Below, in pieces: positions 25,634 to 35,408 of a DNA stretch of 54,375 bases. How positions within the stretch are numbered: position 1 is the first letter of the stretch; each line of letters begins with the position of its first letter. The notes below the pieces were generated by a model. The model saw only the letters and a list, made by a program, of their open reading frames with translations, did not search any database and was not told where the DNA came from. The position numbers and the translations under genes are program-made. This DNA is from Erythrobacteraceae bacterium CFH 75059 (GTDB taxonomy: Bacteria; Pseudomonadota; Alphaproteobacteria; Sphingomonadales; Sphingomonadaceae): positions 52,501-106,875 of the forward strand of contig SJSR01000004.1 in the NCBI GenBank assembly GCA_004331795.1, given 5' to 3'.

Positions 25634-26497
25634 ATGATCACCAGACCGGCGCCCGGCGCGCCGACCAGCATCGAGAACTACGTCGCGCTGACGGCGACCC
25701 AATACGAACTGGGTTCGCTGATCCTCATGGTGAGCTACGGCGCCCAGTTCGCCTTCATCCTGTTCTTTCTCGCCTCCGCGACGCAGCTTGCACCCCGCTA
25801 CCGCATCGTGCCCGTCCTGTCGGCCGTGGTCATGCTGTCGTCGGGGCTGAGCCTGCTGCGCGAGGCGACGTTGTGGCAGGACTCCTACAGCTACGCGGAA
25901 GGCCTTTACCGGCCGATGAGCGAGGGCAACACCTTTTCCAACGTCTTCCGCTACGGCAACTGGTTCATCACCACGCCGATCTTGCTGGTGCAGCTCGGCC
26001 TTGCCATGGCGCTCGACCGCGCCCAGCGGCACCGGCGCAGCACACGCATGATCGCGGCGACGACGCTGATGATCGCCACGGGCATGGCGGGCCAGTTCGG
26101 CGAAAGCGACGACTGGGGCCGGCTGAACCTGTGGGGGCTGGTCTCCACGGTGTTCTTCGTCTGGCTGCTGGTCGAGGTGCGCGGGGTCCTCAAGATCGGC
26201 ATCACCGGCAGCCCCGCGCCGCTCAGGGCGTGGCCGGGCAACCTGTTCTGGTTCTTCCTCGCAACCTGGGGTCTGTATCCGATCGCCTATGCCCTGCCGC
26301 AGCTGGGCGCCACCGGCGATCTGGTCGTCTGGCGCCAGTTCACCTTCAGCGTCGCCGACCTCACCACCAAGCTGCTGTACGGCATCATCCTGTCGCGCTT
26401 CCTGCTGCGGCGCAGCGCACTGGAAGGGCATGGTCCGGCGGTGGAGGCGCTCGGCGACGGACCGGCCATGGCTGCGCCGCCGACCGACTTCCGCTAA
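25634..26497 (+). CDS. Microbial rhodopsin with N-T-Q motif, predicted light-driven chloride pump
   Basis: A 287-residue seven-helix retinal protein. Helix C reads RYGNWFITTPILLVQ, giving Arg106 and, at the bacteriorhodopsin 85/89/96 positions, Asn109, Thr113 and Gln120. Helix G reads ADLTTKLLYG, giving Asp242 and the Schiff-base Lys246. Helix F keeps Trp212, Tyr215 and Pro216 of the retinal pocket. The NTQ signature defines chloride-pumping rhodopsins such as Nonlabens ClR and the Fulvimarina rhodopsin; proton pumps have D-T-E or D-T-D and sodium pumps N-D-Q. SD GGAAGG lies seven bases before ATG. No carotenoid cleavage gene (blh) or crt genes are nearby, so retinal must come from elsewhere. 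The stop overlaps the nadA stop by four bases. Confidence 0.93.
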   Translation: MITRPAPGAPTSIENYVALTATQYELGSLILMVSYGAQFAFILFFLASATQLAPRYRIVPVLSAVVMLSSGLSLLREATLWQDSYSYAEGLYRPMSEGNTFSNVFRYGNWFITTPILLVQLGLAMALDRAQRHRRSTRMIAATTLMIATGMAGQFGESDDWGRLNLWGLVSTVFFVWLLVEVRGVLKIGITGSPAPLRAWPGNLFWFFLATWGLYPIAYALPQLGATGDLVVWRQFTFSVADLTTKLLYGIILSRFLLRRSALEGHGPAVEALGDGPAMAAPPTDFR

Positions 26498-27489
26498 TCG
26501 GCGGCGACCGGGCCGAGGTCGCCGCGGCCGATGGTGCCGCTCGCCATCTCCAGCATCCGGTCGAGCGGCCGCTTGGCGGCGAGCCGCAGCCGCTCCTCGA
26601 TTTCGATGCGCGGCTGCAGGTCGCGCAGCGCCGTGTAGAGCTTCTCCAGCGTGTTGAGCGCCATGTAGGGGCAGATGTTGCAGTTGCAGTTGCCGTCGGC
26701 GCCGGGTGCGCCGATGAACCGCTTCTCGGGGAGGGCCCGCTCCATCTGGTGCATGATGTGCGGCTCGGTGGCGACGATCAGCGTGTCGCCGGAAAACGTC
26801 TTGGCGAACTGTAGGATGCCGCTGGTCGAGCCGACGTAATCGGCGTGGTCGATGATCGCCGGCGGACATTCGGGATGCGCGGCGACAGGTGCGCCGGGGT
26901 GCATTGCCTTCAGCTTGAGCAGCTCCGTCTCGCTGAAGGCTTCGTGGACGATGCACACCCCCGGCCACAGCAGCATGTCGCGCCCGAACTTGCGCGACAG
27001 ATAGCCGCCGAGATGCCGGTCGGGGCCGAAGATGATGGGCTGGTCCTCGGGAATCTGGCTGATGATCGTCTCGGCCGAAGAGGAGGTGACGATGATGTCG
27101 GACAGCGCCTTCACCTCCGTCGAACAGTTGATGTAGGTCAGGGCGATGTGATCGGGATGAGCGTCGCGGAAGGCGCGGAACTTGTCCGGCGGGCACGAAT
27201 CCTCAAGGCTGCAGCCGGCATCGAGATCGGGCAGGACGACGATCTTGTCGGGTGACAGGATCTTGGCGGTGTCGGCCATGAACTTTACCCCGCAGAACGC
27301 GATCACCTGCGCGTCCGTGTCGGCCGCCTTGCGCGACAGCTCGAGACTGTCTCCGACGAAGTCGGCAAGATCCTGGATTTCGGGCTTCTGATAGTAGTGC
27401 GCGAGGATGATCGCATGGCGCTCCTTGCGCAGGCGGTCGATTTCCGCACGCAGGTCGGTCCCGATCGGCATGGGTGTGGGAGCGGTCAT
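26494..27489 (-). CDS. nadA: Quinolinate synthase
   Basis: A 331-residue NadA that condenses iminoaspartate with dihydroxyacetone phosphate in de novo NAD synthesis. It binds one 4Fe-4S cluster. The expected ligands are Cys93 in DAGCSLEDSC, Cys179 in GVCIVHE and Cys273 in CNICPYMALN; their spacing fits known NadA proteins. The N-terminal AIILAHYYQKPEIQ is diagnostic. The start is ATG 27489; an upstream open stretch is not plausible coding. nadB and nadC are absent from the window, so the pathway is not clustered here. It converges on the rhodopsin gene with a four-base overlap. Confidence 0.96.
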   Translation of the reverse strand: MTAPTPMPIGTDLRAEIDRLRKERHAIILAHYYQKPEIQDLADFVGDSLELSRKAADTDAQVIAFCGVKFMADTAKILSPDKIVVLPDLDAGCSLEDSCPPDKFRAFRDAHPDHIALTYINCSTEVKALSDIIVTSSSAETIISQIPEDQPIIFGPDRHLGGYLSRKFGRDMLLWPGVCIVHEAFSETELLKLKAMHPGAPVAAHPECPPAIIDHADYVGSTSGILQFAKTFSGDTLIVATEPHIMHQMERALPEKRFIGAPGADGNCNCNICPYMALNTLEKLYTALRDLQPRIEIEERLRLAAKRPLDRMLEMASGTIGRGDLGPVAAD

Positions 27490-27574
27490 GCAAGTGTCCC
27501 GTTCGTTGCGGTCTTGCCGGTCATATAGGCGATGCGTGGCGCGAAGCGAGAGCCGTCGCGCACCACCCGCCTGC

Positions 27575-28264
27575 TTAGCCGGGCGCCGGATCGCCGGCGA
27601 AGCGGACCTCGACCGTTGCGTCGGTGTAGCCGGCGACCTGCAGCGGGATCGCAAGGTTCTGCCGCACCGCCTGCGCCGCCGCTTGCCGGGCGAGGCCGAG
27701 CACCTCGGGATTGCGGGCAAACTCGCTCGCCTTGCGCTCCGCCTGGACCGAGTTGTTGCGGGCCAGTGCCACCGCCGCCTCGCGGGTCACGAAGGCGCCC
27801 TCGGTGAACACGCGCGCCGCGCTTTCATCGATGTTGGGGCGCGTGGTCTGCAAGGGTGGCAGCGTCACGGTGAGCCGCTGCGCAGCCGGATCCCAGGTGA
27901 AATCGTCCCGGCCCATTCCCGACAGGTCGAGCCGGTATTCCACCGTCGCAGGGACGATTGTCGCCTGCCGCGACTGCAGCACCGGGACGCCCAGCACGCG
28001 CTGCGTGTTCTCGCTTTCGGCCACCACCTCGAACCGGGACGAGAGCACCGTCAGCGCGTTCTGCCGCTCGAAGGCGAGCATGGCGCTGCCGACCGGATCG
28101 CCCTCCTGCTGGTGGAAGAACGCCCGCCAGGTCAGCCAGGCGACCGCCGCCAGCAGCACGATCACCAGCAGCCACGGCGCCGCCTGCACGCGCGCCAGCG
28201 GGCGCTCGGCACGCGGGGCGGTGTGCGGCGCGCCGGTGGCGGCGCGGTTCAGCGGAGATGCCAC
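27575..28264 (-). CDS. DUF4230-family membrane-anchored protein
   Basis: A 229-residue protein matching the DUF4230 pattern. One membrane helix (WLLVIVLLAAVAWLTWRAFF, about residues 27-46) anchors a soluble part that starts LTVLSSRFEVVAESENTQ and ends near EVRFAGDPAPG. The soluble part probably faces the periplasm. GTG 28264 is the start that gives a 16-base overlap with the upstream metallo-hydrolase gene. The function of DUF4230 is not established. The overlap suggests co-expression with the metallo-hydrolase, but the two need not interact. Confidence 0.75.
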   Translation of the reverse strand: MASPLNRAATGAPHTAPRAERPLARVQAAPWLLVIVLLAAVAWLTWRAFFHQQEGDPVGSAMLAFERQNALTVLSSRFEVVAESENTQRVLGVPVLQSRQATIVPATVEYRLDLSGMGRDDFTWDPAAQRLTVTLPPLQTTRPNIDESAARVFTEGAFVTREAAVALARNNSVQAERKASEFARNPEVLGLARQAAAQAVRQNLAIPLQVAGYTDATVEVRFAGDPAPG

Positions 28265-29151
28265 GACAATCCGTCCCGTGCCGCCACGCCGCGGCGCTCC
28301 AGGTCGATGAGATGCGCCATCACCGACATTTCGGCGGCAGGTTTCAGCCGCTCGTCCAGTCCCTTGTACATCGGTTGAACAAGCGCCGCGGCGCTGCGCG
28401 GTTCCTGGGCGAGCAGCCGGACGATCTGCCGTTCGCGCTGGCGCCGGTGTCCGATCATGCCGCGCACGAGCTGCTGGGGCTTGTGCACGGCTTCGCCATG
28501 GGCGGGATAATAGACCCGCTCCTCGCGGCCGACGAGGCGTTCGAGGCTGTTCACGTAATCCCCCATGTCTCCGTCCGGAGGAGCGACGACGCTGGTGGAC
28601 CAGCCCATCACGTGATCGCCGGTGAACAGCGCCTCGGCCTCGCGCAGCGCGAAGCACAGGTGGTTGGAGGTGTGGCCGGGGGTTGCCAGCGCTGTCAGTG
28701 TCCATCCGTCGCCCGCGACCGAATCGCCTTCGGCCATGACCGCATCGGGGGCGTAGGTGGCGTCGAACGGAGCGTCCGCCCGTTCCGCGTCGCCGGCAGG
28801 CGCCAGCGGCGCGCAGCCCATCACCGGTGCCCCCGTTGCTGCGGCGAGCGGCAGGGCGGCAGGGGAATGGTCGCGATGCGTGTGGGTGACGAGGATCGCG
28901 CTCAGCGTCGCCTCGCCGATCGCCTTCAGCAGCGCCTCGACATGGGCGGGATCCGCCGGACCGGGGTCGATCACCGCCACCTGCCGCCCGTCGCCGACGA
29001 CGAAGCTCTGCGTGCCGGTATAGGTGTATGGCGAGGCGTTGGCGGCGAGGACCTGACGCACGAGCGGGCCGCAGCGCACGGCCGTTCCGGTCGGCCACGG
29101 TTCAAGGGGCAGCAGCACCATGGCTTGCATATGGATGCGGCTTTGTTCCAT
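28249..29151 (-). CDS. Metallo-beta-lactamase-fold hydrolase
   Basis: A 300-residue metallo-hydrolase of the glyoxalase II / LACTB2-like group. The zinc signature HTHRDH gives His90, His92, Asp94 and His95. Downstream ligands are expected in TPGHTSNHLC and FTGDHVMGW. A C-terminal winged-helix-like segment (AEMSVMAHLIDLERRGVAARDG) is typical of LACTB2 relatives. Start ATG 29151 is uncertain; ATG codons at 29130 and 29121 are alternatives. It is divergent from glpK with 48 nt between. The substrate may be a thioester or nucleic acid, but cannot be told from motifs. Confidence 0.88.
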   Translation of the reverse strand: MEQSRIHMQAMVLLPLEPWPTGTAVRCGPLVRQVLAANASPYTYTGTQSFVVGDGRQVAVIDPGPADPAHVEALLKAIGEATLSAILVTHTHRDHSPAALPLAAATGAPVMGCAPLAPAGDAERADAPFDATYAPDAVMAEGDSVAGDGWTLTALATPGHTSNHLCFALREAEALFTGDHVMGWSTSVVAPPDGDMGDYVNSLERLVGREERVYYPAHGEAVHKPQQLVRGMIGHRRQRERQIVRLLAQEPRSAAALVQPMYKGLDERLKPAAEMSVMAHLIDLERRGVAARDGLSWHLR

Positions 29152-29199
29152 GTCACGCCCCGGTGCGGCAGGCGCGTGGCGCCGGAGGGGAGAGCTGCG

Positions 29200-30715
<1,516 letters not shown>

Positions 30716-30723
<8 letters not shown>

Positions 30724-31192
30724 AGGCCGACATCAGCTTCTGCTGAAGGTGATGCACCGGTGCGGGCGGCGCCTTCGCGTTCAGGGTCTCGCGCTGCATG
30801 CGGTCGAGCCGCGCGAGGCGGGCGTGCAGATGCTGCGAGGCGCTGATGAGCGCCCGCGCCGCGTCGTCCAGATGGGCAATCTGCTGCGGATCGGCATCCC
30901 GGTCCGGCGGCAGTGCCCCGTGCAGATGAAGCTGGCGCTCGGTGATCTCTCCGGCGAGAAAGGCGCGCTGGTTCAGCAGCCAGGCAAGGATGTGCATGAC
31001 GCGCGTGGTCGTGCGCAGCCCTTCGATGGACAGCGCCACGGCCGGCGGGTCCGGCGCCTCGGCAAGGCGGTGGATGCTGGCGTTGTCGAACACGTGACGC
31101 GCCTCGTCGGCGAGCACCAGCGCCTCCGTGTAGAGACCCTCGACAATGTGCGCGGTGAGCGGGGGCGTGTCGTGCTCGGATGATGCAGGCAT
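30716..31192 (-). CDS. DUF1465 family protein
   Basis: A 158-residue helical protein recognised as DUF1465 by LYTEALVLADEARHVFD and LRTTTRVMHILAWLLNQRAF. This family is found in alphaproteobacteria and has no settled function. It has no signal peptide or membrane helix. The ATG at 31192 (MPASSEHD) is preferred over a start 12 codons upstream. A CtrA half-site (TTAACCAG) lies about 55 bases upstream, so cell-cycle control is possible. A YdcH-family gene lies 160 nt upstream on the same strand. Confidence 0.65.
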
Positions 31193-31245
31193 GGCGCCGT
31201 CTATCGGCCCAAGCCCGTCGCCATCCAACCTTTATTTGCGCTTCG

Positions 31246-31253
31246 TTAACCAG
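31246..31253 (+). promoter_or_regulatory. CtrA half-site upstream of the DUF1465 gene
   Basis: TTAACCAG differs from the CtrA half-site TTAACCAT by one base. It lies 54 bases upstream of the DUF1465 start, within the 160-base gap to the YdcH gene. The match is short and could be chance. Confidence 0.3.
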
Positions 31254-31352
31254 CTTCGGTGCGGGTGTCCGGCTGCGGCACAGAAGTTGTGCCGGCCAGC
31301 CCGCCGCAGCGCCTCGCTGTCCCGCCCGGGCACAGGAGGGCGCGTGTCCGGG

Positions 31353-31574
31353 TCAGGCGATGATGTCGGGCAGCAGCCTGTCCTCGAGCACGGCGATCCG
31401 GTCCCGCAGCGCGAGCTTGCGCTTCTTGAGGCGGGCGATCTGCAACTGGTCGGCGCCGCCGCTGTTGGCCGCGGCGGTCAGCGCCGCGATCGCCACATCG
31501 AGATCGCGGTGCTCCGTGCGCAGCAGGCCCAGCATCTTGCGCAGTTCTTCTTCGTCCAATTCTGCCGATCCCAT
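31353..31574 (-). CDS. YdcH / DUF465 small helical protein
   Basis: A 73-residue protein with one long predicted helical hairpin. The segments EHRDLDVAIAAL and LQIARLKKRKLALRDRI are typical of YdcH (DUF465). Members are small cytoplasmic proteins that may act as coiled-coil adaptors; no biochemical role is firm. The ATG at 31574 opens MGSAELDEEEL. It is divergent from a second YdcH gene 205 bases away and co-oriented with DUF1465, a grouping common in sphingomonads as far as I recall. Confidence 0.8.
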   Translation of the reverse strand: MGSAELDEEELRKMLGLLRTEHRDLDVAIAALTAAANSGGADQLQIARLKKRKLALRDRIAVLEDRLLPDIIA

Positions 31575-31779
31575 TGCTCGATCCGGAACACCCGCGGCGC
31601 GGCTTGCCGCCGCTCAGGGGACGCTGGGCGCACTCGGCTCGTGTAGCACTTCGTCCCGCTCCATTTCTATGGTTTCATGCCTCCCCCGCCGCGAAGGTGC
31701 GACACCGAGTCGGACCGGCGGCGGCGGGCTCTCGGAGGCGTATCCTTCGCCGCCGGGCGCGCATCAAGAGGAGAACGCA

Positions 31780-31938
31780 ATGCACAGGTCATCGCACATG
31801 CAGACGCTGGAAACGCGGCATGCCGGACTGGAAGAGCGCCTGCGCCAGGAGCAGAGCCGGCCCTTTCCCGACGCGGTGACGATCAAGCAGCTCAAGCAGC
31901 AGAAGCTGCGCATCAAGGAGCAGCTCGCGCAGGGCTGA
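31780..31938 (+). CDS. Second YdcH / DUF465 small helical protein
   Basis: A 52-residue protein that starts at ATG 31780 six bases after GAGGAG. The core MQTLETRHAGLEERLRQEQ and IKQLKQQKLRIKEQL match the DUF465 helical hairpin. It is shorter than its divergent paralogue by about 20 residues and differs in the turn (SRPFPDAVT). The 111 bases between it and ptsP hold no visible gene. The pair may form a heteromeric coiled coil, which is speculation. Confidence 0.78.
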   Translation: MHRSSHMQTLETRHAGLEERLRQEQSRPFPDAVTIKQLKQQKLRIKEQLAQG

Positions 31939-32049
31939 CCTTCTGCCGCCGGGCGGACGCGGGACGGAGGCGGGGCGCGCCGGCCCGGCCCGCCCGCACG
32001 GCTCGTCCGGTGCTTGGACGGGACCGTCGGGTGCGGTAAGGGCCGGGGC

Positions 32050-34317
32050 ATGAGCGCGACCGCAGCCGCCCGCCAGATCCTTCTCAGCCTGCACGAGGTC
32101 ATGGCGTCGCGTTCGGCGCCGCAGGACAAGCTCAACCGGGTGGTGGAGATCGTCGCCCGCAACCTCCATTCGGAGGTGTGCTCGCTCTACCTGCTGCGCG
32201 ACGGGATGCTCGAACTGTTCGCCACCCGCGGCTTGAACCAGGAGGCGGTGCATGTCACTCGCATGGCGGTCGGGGAGGGGCTGATCGGCACCATCGCCGA
32301 GACCGGCGAGACGCTGAACCTTGCCGAGGCGCGGGCGCATGTGAACTTCTCCTACCGTCCGGAGACGGGCGAGGAGAAGTTCCAGTCGTTCGCCGGCGTG
32401 CCCATCGTTCACCGCGAGCGCGTGATCGGCGTGCTCAGCGTGCAGCATGTCGAGCCGCGCCGCTACGAGGACATCGAGATCGAGGTTCTCCAGACCACTG
32501 CGATGGTCATCGCCGGACTGATCGCCAGCGCCGGCCTCATCGACGAGGAGGCGGCCGAGACCGGCGGCGCGCCGCGCGCGCCCGAGACGCTCACCGGCCT
32601 TGTGCTGGTGCGCGGTCTGGCCAGCGGCCGGGTGGTGCTCCACCAGCCGCGCGTCACCATTCATCAGCTCGTGGCCGAAGACACGGAGGCGGAGCGGCAG
32701 CGGGTCTATCGCGCCTTTGCGCGGATGCGCGAACAGATCGAGCAGATGGCCGCCCAGGTCGAGTTCGGCGGCGGCGGTGAACATGACGAGGTGCTCGAGA
32801 CCTACCGCATGTTCGCCTATGACGAGGGCTGGTCGCGGCGGATCAACGAGGCCATCGACAGCGGCCTCACCGCCGAGGCGGCGATCGAGCGGGTGCAGCA
32901 GCGCACGCGGATGCGCATGCGGGAGATCGACGACCCGCTGCTGGCGGACCGCATGCACGATCTGGAGGACCTGTCCAACCGGCTGCTCCGGATCGTGTCG
33001 GGGCAGCTGGGCACGGCGGCAAGCCTCGGCCTGACACAGGACACGATCCTGCTTGCCCGCAATCTTGGGCCGGCGGAACTTCTCGAATACGACCGCCGCC
33101 GCCTGAAGGGCGTGCTGCTGGAGGAGGGCTCGCTCACCGCCCACGTGGTGATCGTCGCCCGGGCCATGAGCATCCCGGTCATCGGCAGGTTGCCGGGGAT
33201 CCGCGCCCGGGTGTCGGAAGGCGACGAGGTGCTGCTCGACGCCAACAGCGGCACCGTCACGCTTCGCCCGTCCCCGGCCATGGTCGAGGCGTTCGCAGTC
33301 AAGAACACGGCCTATCGCGAGCGTCAGGCAAGCTATGCGCGGCTTCGCGACGTGGAGCCGTTCACCCGTTGCGGAACGCGCATCGAGGTGATGATGAACG
33401 CCGGCCTGCGCGACGACATGTCGGCATTGTCCCTGACCGGGGCCGACGGCATCGGCCTGTTCCGCACGGAGTTCCAGTTCCTCGTCTCGGCCACGCTGCC
33501 GCAGCGCGAGCGGCAGACGCGGCTCTACCGCGACATCCTCGACGCCGCGGGGGACAAGCCGGTGACGTTCCGCACGGTCGACATCGGCGGCGACAAGGCT
33601 GTCCCCTATCTGCGCAGCGACGCGGCGCGCGAGGACGAGAACCCGGCCATGGGTTGGCGCGCCCTGCGCCTCGCGCTGGAGCGGGACGGGCTGCTGCGGG
33701 TTCAGGCCCGCGCGCTGCTCGACGCGGCGGCGGGACGCACCCTGAACGTCATGTTTCCCATGGTCAGCGAACCATGGGAGTTCGATGCGGCGCGGGCGGT
33801 GTTCGACGAGCAGCTGCAGCTCCTGCGCGAGCGGCGCCGCCGCCTGCCGAATGCGATCCGTTTCGGCGTCATGCTGGAGGTGCCCGCGCTTGCCGAAACG
33901 CTCGACCTTCTGCTGCCGCGGGTCAGCTTCGTGTCGATTGGCACCAACGACCTCACCCAGTTCCTGTTCGCAGCCGACCGGGCCAACCCCAAGCTGGCCG
34001 AGCGGTATGACTGGGTCAGTCCCGCCGTCCTGCGCTTCCTTGCCCGCACGGTGGCGGCCGTGCGGGGCCATCCGGTCGACCTGGCGGTGTGCGGCGAGAT
34101 GGGCGGAAGGCGGCTGGAGGCGCTCGCGCTGCTGGGACTTGGCATCACCCGGCTGTCGATCACGCCCGCCTCCGTCGGCCCGATCAAGGAGCTGATCCGC
34201 AAGGTTCATCTGGGCGAGCTGCAGCCGCAGATGCGGCAGTGGCTGGCCGATCCTCCGCCCAGCATGCGCGCGGCGCTGGTTGCCTGGGCGGCGGAGCGGG
34301 ACATCGACACCGAATAG
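32050..34317 (+). CDS. ptsP: Phosphoenolpyruvate-protein phosphotransferase PtsP (nitrogen PTS enzyme I)
   Basis: A 755-residue enzyme I of the nitrogen-related PTS. It takes phosphate from PEP and passes it to NPr. A GAF domain (about residues 15-155) replaces the sugar-PTS start and may sense a small molecule. The phospho-His is His365 in EGSLTAHVVIVAR; the residues just before it differ from the common GGxTSH pattern. The PEP barrel shows GIGLFRTEFQFL, FPMVSEPWEF, SIGTNDLTQF and Cys681 in VCGEMGG. NPr and EIIANtr genes are not in the window. The start ATG 32050 is at MSATAAAR; a weak sigma70-like pair may lie just before it. Confidence 0.93.
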   Translation: MSATAAARQILLSLHEVMASRSAPQDKLNRVVEIVARNLHSEVCSLYLLRDGMLELFATRGLNQEAVHVTRMAVGEGLIGTIAETGETLNLAEARAHVNFSYRPETGEEKFQSFAGVPIVHRERVIGVLSVQHVEPRRYEDIEIEVLQTTAMVIAGLIASAGLIDEEAAETGGAPRAPETLTGLVLVRGLASGRVVLHQPRVTIHQLVAEDTEAERQRVYRAFARMREQIEQMAAQVEFGGGGEHDEVLETYRMFAYDEGWSRRINEAIDSGLTAEAAIERVQQRTRMRMREIDDPLLADRMHDLEDLSNRLLRIVSGQLGTAASLGLTQDTILLARNLGPAELLEYDRRRLKGVLLEEGSLTAHVVIVARAMSIPVIGRLPGIRARVSEGDEVLLDANSGTVTLRPSPAMVEAFAVKNTAYRERQASYARLRDVEPFTRCGTRIEVMMNAGLRDDMSALSLTGADGIGLFRTEFQFLVSATLPQRERQTRLYRDILDAAGDKPVTFRTVDIGGDKAVPYLRSDAAREDENPAMGWRALRLALERDGLLRVQARALLDAAAGRTLNVMFPMVSEPWEFDAARAVFDEQLQLLRERRRRLPNAIRFGVMLEVPALAETLDLLLPRVSFVSIGTNDLTQFLFAADRANPKLAERYDWVSPAVLRFLARTVAAVRGHPVDLAVCGEMGGRRLEALALLGLGITRLSITPASVGPIKELIRKVHLGELQPQMRQWLADPPPSMRAALVAWAAERDIDTE

Positions 34318-34377
34318 CGGCTGGAATCCGCCGGCCGTCCTGACGGCGGGGACGCTTGCCGGGTGGCCGCATGGTGC

Positions 34378-34407
34378 TTGACAGGATCGGCTCCGAGCCT
34401 CTTCTAT
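34378..34407 (+). promoter_or_regulatory. Sigma70-type promoter upstream of rodZ
   Basis: TTGACA (34378-34383) is a perfect -35 hexamer, followed after 18 bases by TTCTAT (34402-34407) as -10. Transcription would start about 35 bases before the rodZ ATG and would read rodZ-cpoB-tilS. Confidence 0.6.
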
Positions 34408-34449
34408 CGGGCGACAGGATCAGACAGCGAGGGGTCGCAGGCAGACGCA

Positions 34450-35322
34450 ATGACAGACGATGACGGGATCGAAGCCCCGCCGGTGCAGCACGAGGGCGCG
34501 GGACAGCGCCTGCGCCAGGCACGCGAGAAGGCCGGCTACGACCTCAAGGACGTGGCCGGGGCGACCCGCATTCCCGAGCGTCATCTGCTCGCCATTGAGA
34601 ACGGGGAGTTCGACCGACTGCCCGCGCCAGCCTATGCGGTCGGTTTCTCCCGTTCCTACGCCCGCATGGTGGGTGCGGACGAGCAGAGCATCGTCGAGCA
34701 GGTGCGTGCCGAGGTCGGCGCGGTGCGCGCGGCCCGGCCCGAGCGTGCCGAGAAGTTCGAGCCCGGCGATCCCGCGCGGGTGCCGTCCCGGCGGCTGGCA
34801 TGGTTCGGCGCGCTGGCAATCGTGCTGCTGATCATCGGCATGTTCACCTTCTATCGCACCTATCTGGCGCCCGGCATGGGGCCGCCGCCGTTGACGGCGG
34901 ACGACGCGAACGCCGTGGCGGCGGCTCCGGCGGGTGCCGCACCGACCGGCGCAGGCGCGCCGGGTGCCGCCGTGCCTGCGCCTGCGGCCGGCGGCCAAGT
35001 CGTGTTCACCGCGCTCGAGCCGCAGGTGTGGGCGCGTTTCTATGACCGCGCGGGCAACCGGCTGATCGAGAAGCAGTTCGCTCAGGGCGAGCAGTTCGCC
35101 GTGCCGCGCGATGCGGACGGGGTGCAGATCTGGACCGGGCGGCCCGACGCGCTCGCCATCACCATCGACGGGCGGCCGGTGCCAAAGCTGGCCGACCGGC
35201 AGCAGATCATGCGCGACGTGCCGGTGTCCGCCGAAGCGCTGCTGGCGCGGCCGGCAGGCGGAGCCGCACCGGCGGCGTCGCCGCCGCCCGTGCCCGTCGG
35301 GGCAGCGCCAGCCCGTCCGTGA
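34450..35322 (+). CDS. rodZ: RodZ-like helix-turn-helix membrane protein
   Basis: A 290-residue protein with RodZ architecture. A Cro/CI-type helix-turn-helix occupies about residues 17-80 (LRQAREKAGYDLKDVAGATR and following). One membrane helix lies at about 117-134. A Pro/Ala-rich linker leads to a periplasmic DUF4115 domain (VVFTALEPQVWARFYD onward). RodZ links MreB filaments to the cell-wall synthesis complex and sets rod shape. The start is ATG 34450; the frame is open upstream but without a better start. A clear sigma70 promoter lies upstream. It is followed by cpoB and tilS on the same strand. Confidence 0.88.
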   Translation: MTDDDGIEAPPVQHEGAGQRLRQAREKAGYDLKDVAGATRIPERHLLAIENGEFDRLPAPAYAVGFSRSYARMVGADEQSIVEQVRAEVGAVRAARPERAEKFEPGDPARVPSRRLAWFGALAIVLLIIGMFTFYRTYLAPGMGPPPLTADDANAVAAAPAGAAPTGAGAPGAAVPAPAAGGQVVFTALEPQVWARFYDRAGNRLIEKQFAQGEQFAVPRDADGVQIWTGRPDALAITIDGRPVPKLADRQQIMRDVPVSAEALLARPAGGAAPAASPPPVPVGAAPARP

Positions 35323-35408
35323 CGCCGGGGCGGACAGCGAGGCTTCAGGAACACGCCGCTACATCCCGACGCCGGCCATGCGGGCCGACCAACCGTTCAG
35401 GAGGACAC

